Assembly (NCBI GenBank): GCA_002433485.1
Contig: DJIF01000065.1
Location: 1 to 37,852 of the forward strand
Direction: 5' to 3'
DNA length: 37,852 bases
Origin: Deltaproteobacteria bacterium UBA6601
GTDB lineage: Bacteria > Myxococcota_A > UBA796 > UBA9615
In this document: in pieces, positions 9,301 through 16,777 of the stretch
Layout of the letters: every line of letters starts with the position of its first letter
Position numbering within the stretch: the first letter of the stretch is position 1
The notes under the pieces: model-generated
What the model was told of the DNA's origin: nothing
What the model saw: the letters and a program-made list of their open reading frames with translations, nothing else
Database searches by the model: none
Position numbers and translations under genes: made by a program

Positions 9301-10161
9301 TGAGCCCACCCAGATGCGATCGTTGTGGGCAGCAACGGCGCCCGTTGAGCTGGGATGCCCGTTCCAGTTCTCAATGAGCGAGCCGCTCATATCGTAGACC
9401 CGTACCGTGCTGGAATAGTTGGTCACGTAGACGCGGCGGGCTATGGCATCTACGGCCAACCCCTGCAGGTTTGCACCTCCACTGATGTTGACGCTGTAGT
9501 TGGCCGTTCCGCCATCGGGCACGCTGCTGATGTTGGGAAAAGACCGAATGCGGTTGTCCTCGGCCTCAGTACCCCAGACCGTGTCAGTTACCGGGTCGTA
9601 GTCGATGCCGTGAAAGTGCTTGCCGCCCTGGGCAATCACCACCTTGTTGCGAGACAGTGAGGTGGGGGTAGTGTCTGCTTTTTCAAAGACTCGCACCCTG
9701 CCTGAGCCACCCTGCTCGGCGACCGCTATGTGGTTGCCGATGCGGGTAATGCCGGCGAGGCTGGCCCCGCCAAAGGGTTGAAAACTGTCAATCTGGTTTC
9801 CATTGAGGTCCATCTCGATGACGCTGGCGCCTGAGACTACAAATAGAGTGGAGCCGTCAGCGCTTAAGACCAGGCCGCCTACATCAGCGGGTGCTGTGAA
9901 GGAGGCTGCGGCGGTCACCGCTGAGCCGTCGGCGAAGGACAGCATGTCAGCCCAGCGGTAGATGGTTCCGTTGCTGCGGTCTGCGCCGAAGATGTGGTTG
10001 TCGTCGCTGCGTAGGGCGACTCCAACCAATCCTGAGGCCTCAGTTCCAGCGATGAAGCGGTCCAGTTGCGGCGCAGTCTGCCCCCAACTGACATTTGGCA
10101 GCATGGCGGCAACCAGGGCCATGGCTGAGAACCAGACGAGAGGGGAAAAACGCGGTGACAT
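6328..10161 (-). CDS. secreted beta-propeller and thrombospondin-type-3 repeat protein with MYXO-CTERM-like tail
   Basis: A 1277-residue surface protein. Residues 1-27 are a signal peptide (cleavage near SWGQ). Residues about 30-480 form NHL/YVTN-like beta-propeller blades (recurring LVLSADGSTLFVVSG, GLAVDAIARRVYVTN and similar). From about 485 to 1230 there are dozens of D-x-D-x-DG-x-x-D calcium loops of the thrombospondin type 3 kind, including one MopE-like module (PGAAESCD...SNCDG) and two near-identical 36-residue units. The tail has an ACGC motif, a hydrophobic helix (LSWLLLLLAALG) and SGRRRRKA, matching the MYXO-CTERM sorting pattern in which the Cys is processed and anchored. The start is secure: GGAGG at 10167-10171, five bases before the ATG. 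It is divergent from the PKD protein. The likely role is a calcium-stiffened stalk holding a propeller at the surface; the ligand is unknown. Confidence 0.88.
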   Translation of the reverse strand: MSPRFSPLVWFSAMALVAAMLPNVSWGQTAPQLDRFIAGTEASGLVGVALRSDDNHIFGADRSNGTIYRWADMLSFADGSAVTAAASFTAPADVGGLVLSADGSTLFVVSGASVIEMDLNGNQIDSFQPFGGASLAGITRIGNHIAVAEQGGSGRVRVFEKADTTPTSLSRNKVVIAQGGKHFHGIDYDPVTDTVWGTEAEDNRIRSFPNISSVPDGGTANYSVNISGGANLQGLAVDAIARRVYVTNYSSTVRVYDMSGSLIENWNGHPSSTGAVAAHNDRIWVGSGNEIRIYTRNGGSYTQVGSFNVNSSGPNGGGTPTFGYDEERNLLWVNYWQAGGWRVYNADSGAQVTSFSPVDTNAGNCHCAGFGGGLIWEGSEDRNPDKIKVINVQAPAPFNQIGEISLPAPVDWASLAYDPSEDLLWVSSFNGGSPSGFMGLDPSNGTVVRQHPGLVSARWGRGLEFAQGELIVGTETTLSADGVEVYVFGTDTDADTIADLHDNCPADANLNQLDTDGDNSGDACDPDDDGDGLSDSDEALAGSNPLNPDSDSDGVLDGVDNCVVNANSTQLDTDLDGIGDPCDDDDDGDGVADTADNCPLLANGGQEDLDSDGAGDVCDPDVDGDGLADTADNCPLLANGGQEDLDNDGLGDLCDDDVDGDLYPDVVDCAPLDDSIYPGAAESCDAIDSNCDGSLVDSFADSDGDGQPNCIDSDDDNDGLSDSEESSAGTNPLDGDSDGDGIGDAQEVGGDPTAAIDSDNDGVIDALDEDDDGDGIASNEEGQFDNDGDGVPNYLDQDSDGDGLSDSEEGAGDPDADGTPSYLDDDSDGNGIDDFTDGTGDNDADGIPDFLDTDDSDGPDGDSDNDGLSNGTEAQLGTDPQNADSDGDGLSDGEEVGADLSNPQDSDGDTIIDALEADDDGDGIATAEELNGDADGDGIADEDADGDGVPNYLDEDSDGDGLSDELEGAGDFDGDGIPDYLDSDADGDGIADADEGDGDSDGDGALDAYDLDSDDDGIADADEGGGDVDGDGLLNSADPDADGDGILDEIEGTGDVDEDGTPNFLDPDDSDGPDADADGDGLSNSEEAEWGTDAYNPDSDDDGLSDGEEVLEQGTDPLDADSDDDGLSDGDELLYGSDPLDADSDGDGLSDGEEVNDYGTNPLLPDSDEDGMDDGTEVEVGADPLDSDTDDDGILDGPDGLEDEDGDGIINVLDPREAPEDEEPDEPEVPVGDVLDSLYGGASPACGCSQSAGDQPQLSWLLLLLAALGSGRRRRKA
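6510..8706 (-). repeat. TSP3 calcium-loop repeat region within the coding sequence
   Basis: About 2.2 kb of coding DNA made of short degenerate units dominated on the plus strand by GTCGCCGTCGCTGTC-like sequence, encoding D-x-D-G-D-x-D loops. The clearest internal duplication is a 108-base imperfect tandem pair (units starting near 8231 and 8339) coding for the NCPLLANGGQEDL segment twice. The low complexity makes the region prone to slippage and to assembly collapse in short-read data. Confidence 0.8.
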
Positions 10162-10375
10162 AGCAACCTCCGCGGCCCGGAGACTCCAGCCGGACCAGTC
10201 TCAAATGCTACCCAATCAGGCCCTTCAGCGCCGCGCAAATTGATTCGATGTGTTGCTGCTCTCCCTGGCTTCGGCCTGCTGCGCTGAAATTGAGGGTTCG
10301 CTTCAGACAGAAGCTGCGGCGGCCGCAGGCAAAGAGAAGTACGCTGTAGTGGTGCGGTATCTGTTGCCAGTAGCT

Positions 10376-13300
10376 ATGCGTTCGGCCCTGTCTCTAGCTG
10401 TGGTGGCATCTATCTTGCTGGTTGCCCCTTGTGCAGAAGCGCACTTCACCATGACCTTTACCGGCATTAGCGGTCAGCCTCACTCCTGGCAGGAGGGAGC
10501 TTTCAGCGTTACCGGCAATTGGACTCAGGACGGAGGCCTTAGTGCCCAGCCCGGCCAGCTTGAAACGGACAACTGGCTACAGGGCGGGGACCACATAACC
10601 TCCTACGCGGGACAGAATTCCAATTGGCTGGAGTTCACCCGTCAGGGAGTGCCATTTACCCCCCTGAATTTTCACATCGCTGAGCGCAGCGGCACCCAGA
10701 CCTTCATTGCTTCCAGCGGTGCTCAGCTCACGGTAACTGGAGCCGTTGGGGACTATTTTTTCTTCCCGACCGGAGACCTGGACTGGATCGACCTGGATTG
10801 GTTGGTGCTTCACACCAGTTCCGGTTTTCTGGGCCTGGATAGCTTTTCGATGAACGTCTGCCCCGATCCGGTGATCTGGGGGCCCTACACCGTGGACGAA
10901 GGGGGGGCGGTTCTGGTGTCGGGCTATTCAGAGGGCGCCAATCGAAACTTTAGCTGGGATCTCGATGGTGATGGCAGCTACGACGATGCCACCGGTCAGC
11001 CGACCCTGTTTAATGCCAGCTCCCTGGACGGGCCCAGTCTGCATCAGATCGGTTTACAGGTGAGCGCTGACTGCGGACTCTCCGGGGTCATGATTGGGAC
11101 CACGACGACTACGGTTACGGTCGAAAATGTTGCGCCCAACCAGTTGGTCTTGCAGGGGCCGGACCAGGGCAGCGAAGGTGATCCCCTGAGCTGGCATTTG
11201 AGCTGGAACGATCCGGGTCTCCAGGACGATCACACGGTGGTCTGGGATCCCGGTGATGGCAGTGGTCCGGTGAGCGCTGGAGACAGCTTCGCCCATACCT
11301 ACACCGATGAGGGCAGTTACCTATTTACCGTGACTATAAGTGACGATGATGGGGCTTCTGCCAGCGTTGTAGAGACCATCACCATCAGCAACGAGGCCCC
11401 CATCCTGAGTGGCTTTGTGGTTCCTGATGGTGATGAGGGTGAGCTGTTATCGTTTGCCGTCCAGGCTCAGGACTCCGGCAGCTCAGATCTGCTGAGCTAC
11501 CACTGGGACTTTGGTGACGGCAGTAGCTCGACCGGCAGCAACACGGCCCAGCACATCTTCAGTGACGATGGCAGCTACGAGCTGGTGCTCACAGTGAGCG
11601 ATGAGGATGGTGGGGTCGCTATCGCCACGGCGATCGTCACCATTGCCAACCTTGCCCCCAGTATTGCCTCGCTATCTGTACCGTCGGTGGGCTCGGAAGG
11701 GTCCCTTCTCAGCCTCAGCGCCAGCGCCAGTGACGTTGCCGCTGACACTGTCTCTTATCACTGGAATTTCGGTGATGGCAGTCAGCCGCAGGTGGGCAAT
11801 CCCATGGCTTACGCCTGGCCGGATCAGGGCAGCTATATCGTCACCTTGACGGTGCTTGATGACGATGGGGGCTCAGCCCAGCTGAGCGCTACTGTCGAGG
11901 TGGCCAACGAGCCGCCTCAGATCGATGCTCTGGTGCTGCCCAGCAGTGATTTGGCTGAGGGTTCGCTGTTGCTTTTTTCTGCAGCCGCGAGCGATCCGGG
12001 CGAGGATCAACTGACCTTCAGCTGGGACTTCGGCGACGGGAGCGCTCTGCTGAGCGGGGCCAGCGTTCAACATCGCTTCATCGATGAAGGCAGCTTCCAG
12101 ATTAGCCTCTCGGTCAGTGATGGAGATGGGGGTACTGTCCAGCAAAGTGGCAGCCTGAGCATTGCCAACCGGCCGCCGGAGATCCAGGCTCTTACTGGTA
12201 ACAGTGCGGGGCTTGAGGCTCAATCGCTGAGCTGGTCAGCTCAGGTCGTTGATTCAGGCAGCGCAGACTCGCTCTCAGGCTCCTGGGACTTTGGCGACGG
12301 GAGCGCTCCGGTTGCCGGCATGAGCGCCAGCCACAGCTATTTGGATCAGGGAACTTACACTCTGAGCTTCACCGCTAGCGACAACGATGGCGGAGTTTCC
12401 AGTCAGAGCCTCATCGTAAGCATCGCCAACGAGGGTCCTTCGATCACCTCCCTGACGGTCCCGGGCGGCAATGAGGGAGAGCTGCTCCAGTTTGCGGCCA
12501 GCGCTGTTGATCCGGGTGGCGACCCACTGAGCTTCAGTTGGGATTTTGGCGACGGGAGTGCTGTTCAACAGGGTGCTGGCGTGCAGCACGCTTTTCAGGA
12601 CGACGGTACCTATACCGTCACCCTGACCGTCACCGACAACGCTGGCGGGAGCGCCAGCAGCAGTGCTGCCGCGAGCATCGTCAATCTGCCACCGAGCATC
12701 TCCCAGCTGTCGGCGCCAAGCAGCGGCAACGAGGGGCAGTTATTGAGCTTCAGCGCCAGCGCAGTTGATCCTGGCAGCGTTGATCAGCAGAGTCTTTTGT
12801 ACACCTGGGATTTTGGTGACGGCAGTCCTGTTCAGCAGGGCCCCAGCGTCCAGCACGCCTTTTCCGATGAGGGCAGCTGGCAGGTTCAGTTGCTGGTTGA
12901 CGATGGCGAAGGTGGACAGGATTCGCAGAGCCATTTGGTCACTACCAGCAATCTGGCTCCCAGTTTTGTGTCCAGCGCTCCGCTGTTGGCCCAGGAGGGA
13001 CTGTTCTACAGCTACCTGCCGAGCGTCCACGAGCCGGGCAATGATGTGTTGTCCTTCAGACTCGCGGCTGGCGCGCCCAGCGGGCTGGTTCTGGATCCCA
13101 GCAATGGACGCATTACCTGGACACCTGAGTACCTGGATGCTCTGGGGCCTGCGGTCAGCCTTACCTTGATCGTCGAAGATGAAGACGGCGGGCTGGCCAT
13201 TCAGAGCTGGAACATCACCGTACTTTTTCGTGATCAGGATGGTGACGGCATGGCCGACTCCTGGGAGTTGCTGCAGGGACTCGACCCCAACGACTCTGCG

Positions 13301-14839
13301 GATGATAGCGCTGATCCCGACGGTGATGGCCTAAGCAACCTGCAGGAGTTTATCGCTGGCAGCGACGCCTTCTTATTTGATGGTCCTGGTGCGCCTACCC
13401 TGTGGTTGCCTGAAGAAGACGCTGAGGTGGATTCCAAGACGCCCTGGCTGGAGTTGATTGCAGCTCAGGATCCCCAGGGTGAGGCAGTTGATCACTACTT
13501 TCAGGTCTTTGCTGATGCTGCCATGGGGCAGCTGTTAGCAGCGGGCACGGTGTCCTCTGAGTCAGAGAACGCCGTGGTTCGTTGGAAGGTCCCTACCGTC
13601 CTGGCCGAGAATTCTTTGGTGTTTTGGCGGGCCTCTGCCACCGATGGCTGGGTGAGTGGGCCCTTCAGTGATCTTGGTAGTTTCTTTGTCAACAGTGACA
13701 ACGAGGCTCCACCGGGACCATCCCTGCAACACCCTGAAGAAGGTGCACTGGTGGCTGATGGAGAGCTTCACCTGCAGTGGGCCCAGGACCCAGATCCTGA
13801 CCGCGACTCCCTGCATTGGGAGGTGCAACTGCGTGACGTTGAAGGGCAGCTGCTGCAGTTTCCTGCTGTTGGCTCCAGTGGCACCAGCCAGCCATCCCTG
13901 TTCTCCTGGCCGCTAACAGAAGAGCTGCGCGATGACACGCTGTATTTCTGGCGAGTAGCCGCCCAGGACGAGCATGGGCTTATGGGCAGCTGGAGTGATG
14001 AGCGCAGTTTTCGCTTCTCCAGCGAGAATACGGCGCCCGTCGATTGCCGCTTACTTGAACCTGAACTGGGTCAGCCTATTGAGGACCTGGCACCGGTCTT
14101 TCTGGCCGATCCTGGTAGCGACATGGACGGCGAGATCGCTGAAGTGCTGTTCGAGATTGATGTAGTCCCTGAGCTGGGCAGTTCGGAATACATGGCCTGG
14201 ACGATCCACCTGCAGGATCAGGAACTGGTGTCCTGGGATCTGGCGGCTACTGGCTTGACCTTGCCTGAGAATCGCTTGCTATACGTGCGGCTGCGCTGCT
14301 TTGATGCGGAAGGCGCCAGCTCCATTCCTCAGCTTGGCAGTTTCTTCTCCAGGGGGCCGAATGAGGCTCCCCTGTTGCCTCTTCCACAGGCCCCGTCATT
14401 AAGTAGCTCGCGGAGCGACGCGGCTGTTACGCTGCAGGCCATCAGCTATGGCGATCCGGAGCAGGATCTTCATTTCTTTGAATTTGTTGTTGCGGCTGAT
14501 CCCCAGCTGGAGGCAGTGCTCAGGAGCAGCGGGCCGGTGTTGCCGAGCGCCGCTGATTCAGCGGGTGAGAGCCTGGTGCGCTGGTCTGTTCCCCGCCTGC
14601 AGGGTGAGCTGTATTGGGCCTTGCGAGGCATAGACAGCTTCGGCGCCGCAAGTCCCTGGACTGCAGCCCTGCCGCTGCTCTATCCGGAAGAACCCCAGCC
14701 TGTTGCTGCTGGCCCAGGCTGTCGGGCCCAGAGTCACGCGCCAGGGTCAGAACTGCGGCCCAATTGGCTAGTCCTTATTGGAGTTTTTGCTTGGCTTTCT
14801 CGCAGGCGAGGCACAGTGCCGCCCTTGGCAAAGTCATGA
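10376..14839 (+). CDS. large secreted PKD-repeat protein with MYXO-CTERM-like tail
   Basis: A surface protein of about 1487 residues. From the ATG at 10376 there is a clean signal peptide (MRSALSLAVVASILLVAP, cleavage after CAEA). An N-terminal domain of about 190 residues follows, unrecognised, then a first degenerate PKD-like segment and seven PKD domains recognisable by the W-D-F-G-D-G-S core and a D-D-G-G end. Next come a cadherin-like domain, a calcium-loop segment (DQDGDGMADSWELLQGLDPN, DGDGLSNLQEF) and several fibronectin-like domains. The end has GPGC, a hydrophobic helix (NWLVLIGVFAWL) and SRRRG, a MYXO-CTERM-like sorting tail. The frame is open back to GTG 10250, and GTG 10349 has a GAGAAG upstream, so the start is uncertain by a few dozen residues. 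The probable role is adhesion or carbohydrate binding. The stop overlaps the next start (ATGA). Confidence 0.87.
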   Translation: MRSALSLAVVASILLVAPCAEAHFTMTFTGISGQPHSWQEGAFSVTGNWTQDGGLSAQPGQLETDNWLQGGDHITSYAGQNSNWLEFTRQGVPFTPLNFHIAERSGTQTFIASSGAQLTVTGAVGDYFFFPTGDLDWIDLDWLVLHTSSGFLGLDSFSMNVCPDPVIWGPYTVDEGGAVLVSGYSEGANRNFSWDLDGDGSYDDATGQPTLFNASSLDGPSLHQIGLQVSADCGLSGVMIGTTTTTVTVENVAPNQLVLQGPDQGSEGDPLSWHLSWNDPGLQDDHTVVWDPGDGSGPVSAGDSFAHTYTDEGSYLFTVTISDDDGASASVVETITISNEAPILSGFVVPDGDEGELLSFAVQAQDSGSSDLLSYHWDFGDGSSSTGSNTAQHIFSDDGSYELVLTVSDEDGGVAIATAIVTIANLAPSIASLSVPSVGSEGSLLSLSASASDVAADTVSYHWNFGDGSQPQVGNPMAYAWPDQGSYIVTLTVLDDDGGSAQLSATVEVANEPPQIDALVLPSSDLAEGSLLLFSAAASDPGEDQLTFSWDFGDGSALLSGASVQHRFIDEGSFQISLSVSDGDGGTVQQSGSLSIANRPPEIQALTGNSAGLEAQSLSWSAQVVDSGSADSLSGSWDFGDGSAPVAGMSASHSYLDQGTYTLSFTASDNDGGVSSQSLIVSIANEGPSITSLTVPGGNEGELLQFAASAVDPGGDPLSFSWDFGDGSAVQQGAGVQHAFQDDGTYTVTLTVTDNAGGSASSSAAASIVNLPPSISQLSAPSSGNEGQLLSFSASAVDPGSVDQQSLLYTWDFGDGSPVQQGPSVQHAFSDEGSWQVQLLVDDGEGGQDSQSHLVTTSNLAPSFVSSAPLLAQEGLFYSYLPSVHEPGNDVLSFRLAAGAPSGLVLDPSNGRITWTPEYLDALGPAVSLTLIVEDEDGGLAIQSWNITVLFRDQDGDGMADSWELLQGLDPNDSADDSADPDGDGLSNLQEFIAGSDAFLFDGPGAPTLWLPEEDAEVDSKTPWLELIAAQDPQGEAVDHYFQVFADAAMGQLLAAGTVSSESENAVVRWKVPTVLAENSLVFWRASATDGWVSGPFSDLGSFFVNSDNEAPPGPSLQHPEEGALVADGELHLQWAQDPDPDRDSLHWEVQLRDVEGQLLQFPAVGSSGTSQPSLFSWPLTEELRDDTLYFWRVAAQDEHGLMGSWSDERSFRFSSENTAPVDCRLLEPELGQPIEDLAPVFLADPGSDMDGEIAEVLFEIDVVPELGSSEYMAWTIHLQDQELVSWDLAATGLTLPENRLLYVRLRCFDAEGASSIPQLGSFFSRGPNEAPLLPLPQAPSLSSSRSDAAVTLQAISYGDPEQDLHFFEFVVAADPQLEAVLRSSGPVLPSAADSAGESLVRWSVPRLQGELYWALRGIDSFGAASPWTAALPLLYPEEPQPVAAGPGCRAQSHAPGSELRPNWLVLIGVFAWLSRRRGTVPPLAKS
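11130..12960 (+). repeat. seven tandem PKD-domain units
   Basis: Seven coding units of about 255-268 bases follow one another. Their junctions show as N-x-x-P codon blocks near 11390, 11648, 11907, 12169, 12428, 12683 and 12951, and the WDFGDGS core recurs in each (one WDPGDGS and one WNFGDGS variant). The units are diverged at DNA level, so recent duplication is not indicated, except for some likeness between units six and seven. Confidence 0.8.
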
Positions 14840-15375
14840 TTTCTGCGATCCTCTCTGCCATGAGCACTGCAACCCTCCGTATCTTCTCCATCCTTCCTGC
14901 GCTTCTAGCAACCTTCCTGATGATCTCTTGTGATCAAACGGATGATCCTGCGGGAGTGCCCTGCGAACAAGATGAGCGGGCTGAGACCTTTACTGCCGAC
15001 ATGAGCCGAACCGGAGCAGCAGGCCTCGCCATCTTTACGCTCCACAGCATTTCCCCCGCGCCTCCCGACGTAGGGCTCAATGACTGGAGTATTTCGGTCC
15101 GTTCGGCCGCGGATGACAGCCCGCTCACTGGTTGCAGCCTTAAGCTGGTGCCTTGGATGCCCGATCACAATCATGGCTCCAATGAACCGGGCGGGATTGA
15201 AGGCGAGCCTGGCACCTATCAGGTCGATGGACTTCGCTTTGTGATGCCAGGCTACTGGGAAAACAGCGTTGAACTGGAGTGCGGTGCGGCCGGCGATGAC
15301 GATGACTCTGCCAGCGATGATCCGGGCCCATCTTTGAGCGACAGCGCTATGTTCAGCTTCTGTGTAGTCGGCTAG
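14836..15375 (+). CDS. YtkA/FixH-like domain lipoprotein with acidic insert
   Basis: A 179-residue lipoprotein. A signal peptide ends in LMISC, giving lipidation at Cys 32. The mature part resembles the YtkA-like domain: strand FTLHSISPAPPDVGLNDWSISV, the Met/His motif MPDHNHG (108-114), G-T-Y-Q-V and the MPGYW turn (137-141) before the last strands. The Met and His residues could bind copper; this is inference from the motif. An acidic insert GDDDDSASDDPGPS (about 153-166) sits before the last strand, where family members normally have a short turn. Four further Cys could form disulfides. The frame is open upstream inside the PKD gene, but ATG 14836 overlaps that gene's TGA by four bases, so coupling is likely; ATG 14860 is the alternative. 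It converges with the cytochrome gene with 6 bases between the stops. Confidence 0.8.
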   Translation: MISAILSAMSTATLRIFSILPALLATFLMISCDQTDDPAGVPCEQDERAETFTADMSRTGAAGLAIFTLHSISPAPPDVGLNDWSISVRSAADDSPLTGCSLKLVPWMPDHNHGSNEPGGIEGEPGTYQVDGLRFVMPGYWENSVELECGAAGDDDDSASDDPGPSLSDSAMFSFCVVG

Positions 15376-15381
15376 CTGCTT

Positions 15382-16776
15382 TCAGTTGGACTCTACGCAA
15401 TCGCCGATTTCGCCGCGCCATTCGAGCACGGTGCTTTCCAGATCAAAGGTTGGAAAGGCGCTTCGCAGTTGAGGGTCTAGGTCGCCTGATTCGATCAGAT
15501 CGTCGATGACGTCGAGACCCATCGGTCGGATTCGCTCGCGCAGTGTAATTCGGTCCGGCACCGCCCCGAGCACCGGATAGCGATGTTCTTTGTAGTGATA
15601 GAAGGCCGGATTAAGGGGGTCTGTGGTCACCGTAGTGGTTAGCAGATTGCTTTCCACCGAGGTGATGTCCCAGATCATGTGGGTCTCTTCACCAGCCGCA
15701 TTAAAGCCAGTGTCTCGCAGCAGAAAGAGGTAGGGGTCCTCCAGTGATAACAGCGCTTGATCGTCGGCTACGACGCCGCTGCTGAAGACCTCCTCCCCAT
15801 TGGCGTAGGCAATGACCTCGCTCCAGGCCCGGCGATCATGAGCAGCCCCGGAGGGCCAGCTGTGGCCGACCCCAACGTTGTCCAGCAGCACGACGATTTC
15901 TGCGCCGCCGGGGAGCGGGCCAACACAGATGCTTGCATAGAGGCTACCGGCCAGCTCTTCATTGACCCAGGCTCGTTGTCGTTCCCGGTCGGGGAAGTCG
16001 GTAAGAGCGATGTCGACGCCAGCCATGCCGTGCCGGTGAACTCTGCGTTCCGGAGCATTGGGCAGGTCTGCGGCGCGCCCGTCGTAGCCTCGTGCATGAC
16101 AGTTACCGCAGCTCAGTCGGAACACGCCTTCTTCGGCGAAGATGCTGCTCTGCCACTCCTCATAGGTTCGTTCCAGGTGAACACCAGCTGGGGTCACTAC
16201 GTCGTGACATGAACCGCATAGGTCCGAGGACCGCAGGTCGTTACGATCATGGAGGTTGGAATAGGCAGAGCTATGTGCTCCTGTGGCTATGGGTTCTTGG
16301 ATGCCGCCGCGCATCACTCCATCTTCATTGAGCTGGAGGGCCGCGTTGTGGCTACCGACAACCGCATCTATCTGGTGGCAATAGGCGCAGGTGACACCTC
16401 TCAAGTGGCTCGGTAGTTCGGCGATGTTCAGGCCGTCGCTGGTCTCGTCGAGGGCCAGAGCCATCGGTGCATGACATTTCACGCAGAAGTCTCCGAGCTG
16501 GCCATTTGTCTCTCGCTGGCCCCGCTCGTTCATCGCCACAAATACCGGGTCATCAGCGGCGTAGGCATGCATGGATCCGGCCCACTCCTCGTAGTGTGCA
16601 GGGTGGCAGCCGCGGCAAGACTCGGGATCGCGGATTTCCTCGATGCTGAGTGCTGGCGCTGGAGGCTCTCCGCAGCCGCTGAGCAGGACTAGGACTGTTA
16701 TCAGCCAGATTGGGGAGCGTGAGGCGACGCCTCTGCAGCTGCTTAAGCTTCCTGGTTGGCGGCGTTGGACCATCAT
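15382..16776 (-). CDS. pentaheme cytochrome c lipoprotein (cytochrome c554-like)
   Basis: About 464 residues. From the ATG at 16776 there is a polar start, a hydrophobic helix (PIWLITVLVLL) and the lipobox LSGC, with lipidation at Cys 35. Five CxxCH heme sites follow: CRGCH (54-58), CVKCH, CAYCH, CGSCH and CGNCH, all in the N-terminal half, plus scattered His that could be distal ligands. The segment CRGCHPAHYEEWAGSMHA is typical of the cytochrome c554/c-prime family, which carries electrons at the outer face or reduces small substrates. The C-terminal half has no heme motif and looks like a beta domain (GVGHSWPSGAAHDRR, WDITSVESN) of the kind found in related predicted cytochromes. The longer open frame to 17049 lies inside the previous gene. 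The start follows the phosphodiesterase stop by one base; no strong ribosome site is visible, so coupling is likely. Confidence 0.85.
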   Translation of the reverse strand: MMVQRRQPGSLSSCRGVASRSPIWLITVLVLLSGCGEPPAPALSIEEIRDPESCRGCHPAHYEEWAGSMHAYAADDPVFVAMNERGQRETNGQLGDFCVKCHAPMALALDETSDGLNIAELPSHLRGVTCAYCHQIDAVVGSHNAALQLNEDGVMRGGIQEPIATGAHSSAYSNLHDRNDLRSSDLCGSCHDVVTPAGVHLERTYEEWQSSIFAEEGVFRLSCGNCHARGYDGRAADLPNAPERRVHRHGMAGVDIALTDFPDRERQRAWVNEELAGSLYASICVGPLPGGAEIVVLLDNVGVGHSWPSGAAHDRRAWSEVIAYANGEEVFSSGVVADDQALLSLEDPYLFLLRDTGFNAAGEETHMIWDITSVESNLLTTTVTTDPLNPAFYHYKEHRYPVLGAVPDRITLRERIRPMGLDVIDDLIESGDLDPQLRSAFPTFDLESTVLEWRGEIGDCVESN

Positions 16777-16777
16777 C

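Noticed and set aside
15757..16212. Plus-strand 151-codon frame opposite the cytochrome gene
   Set aside because: The opposite strand encodes five CxxCH motifs and a lipobox, so this is a shadow.
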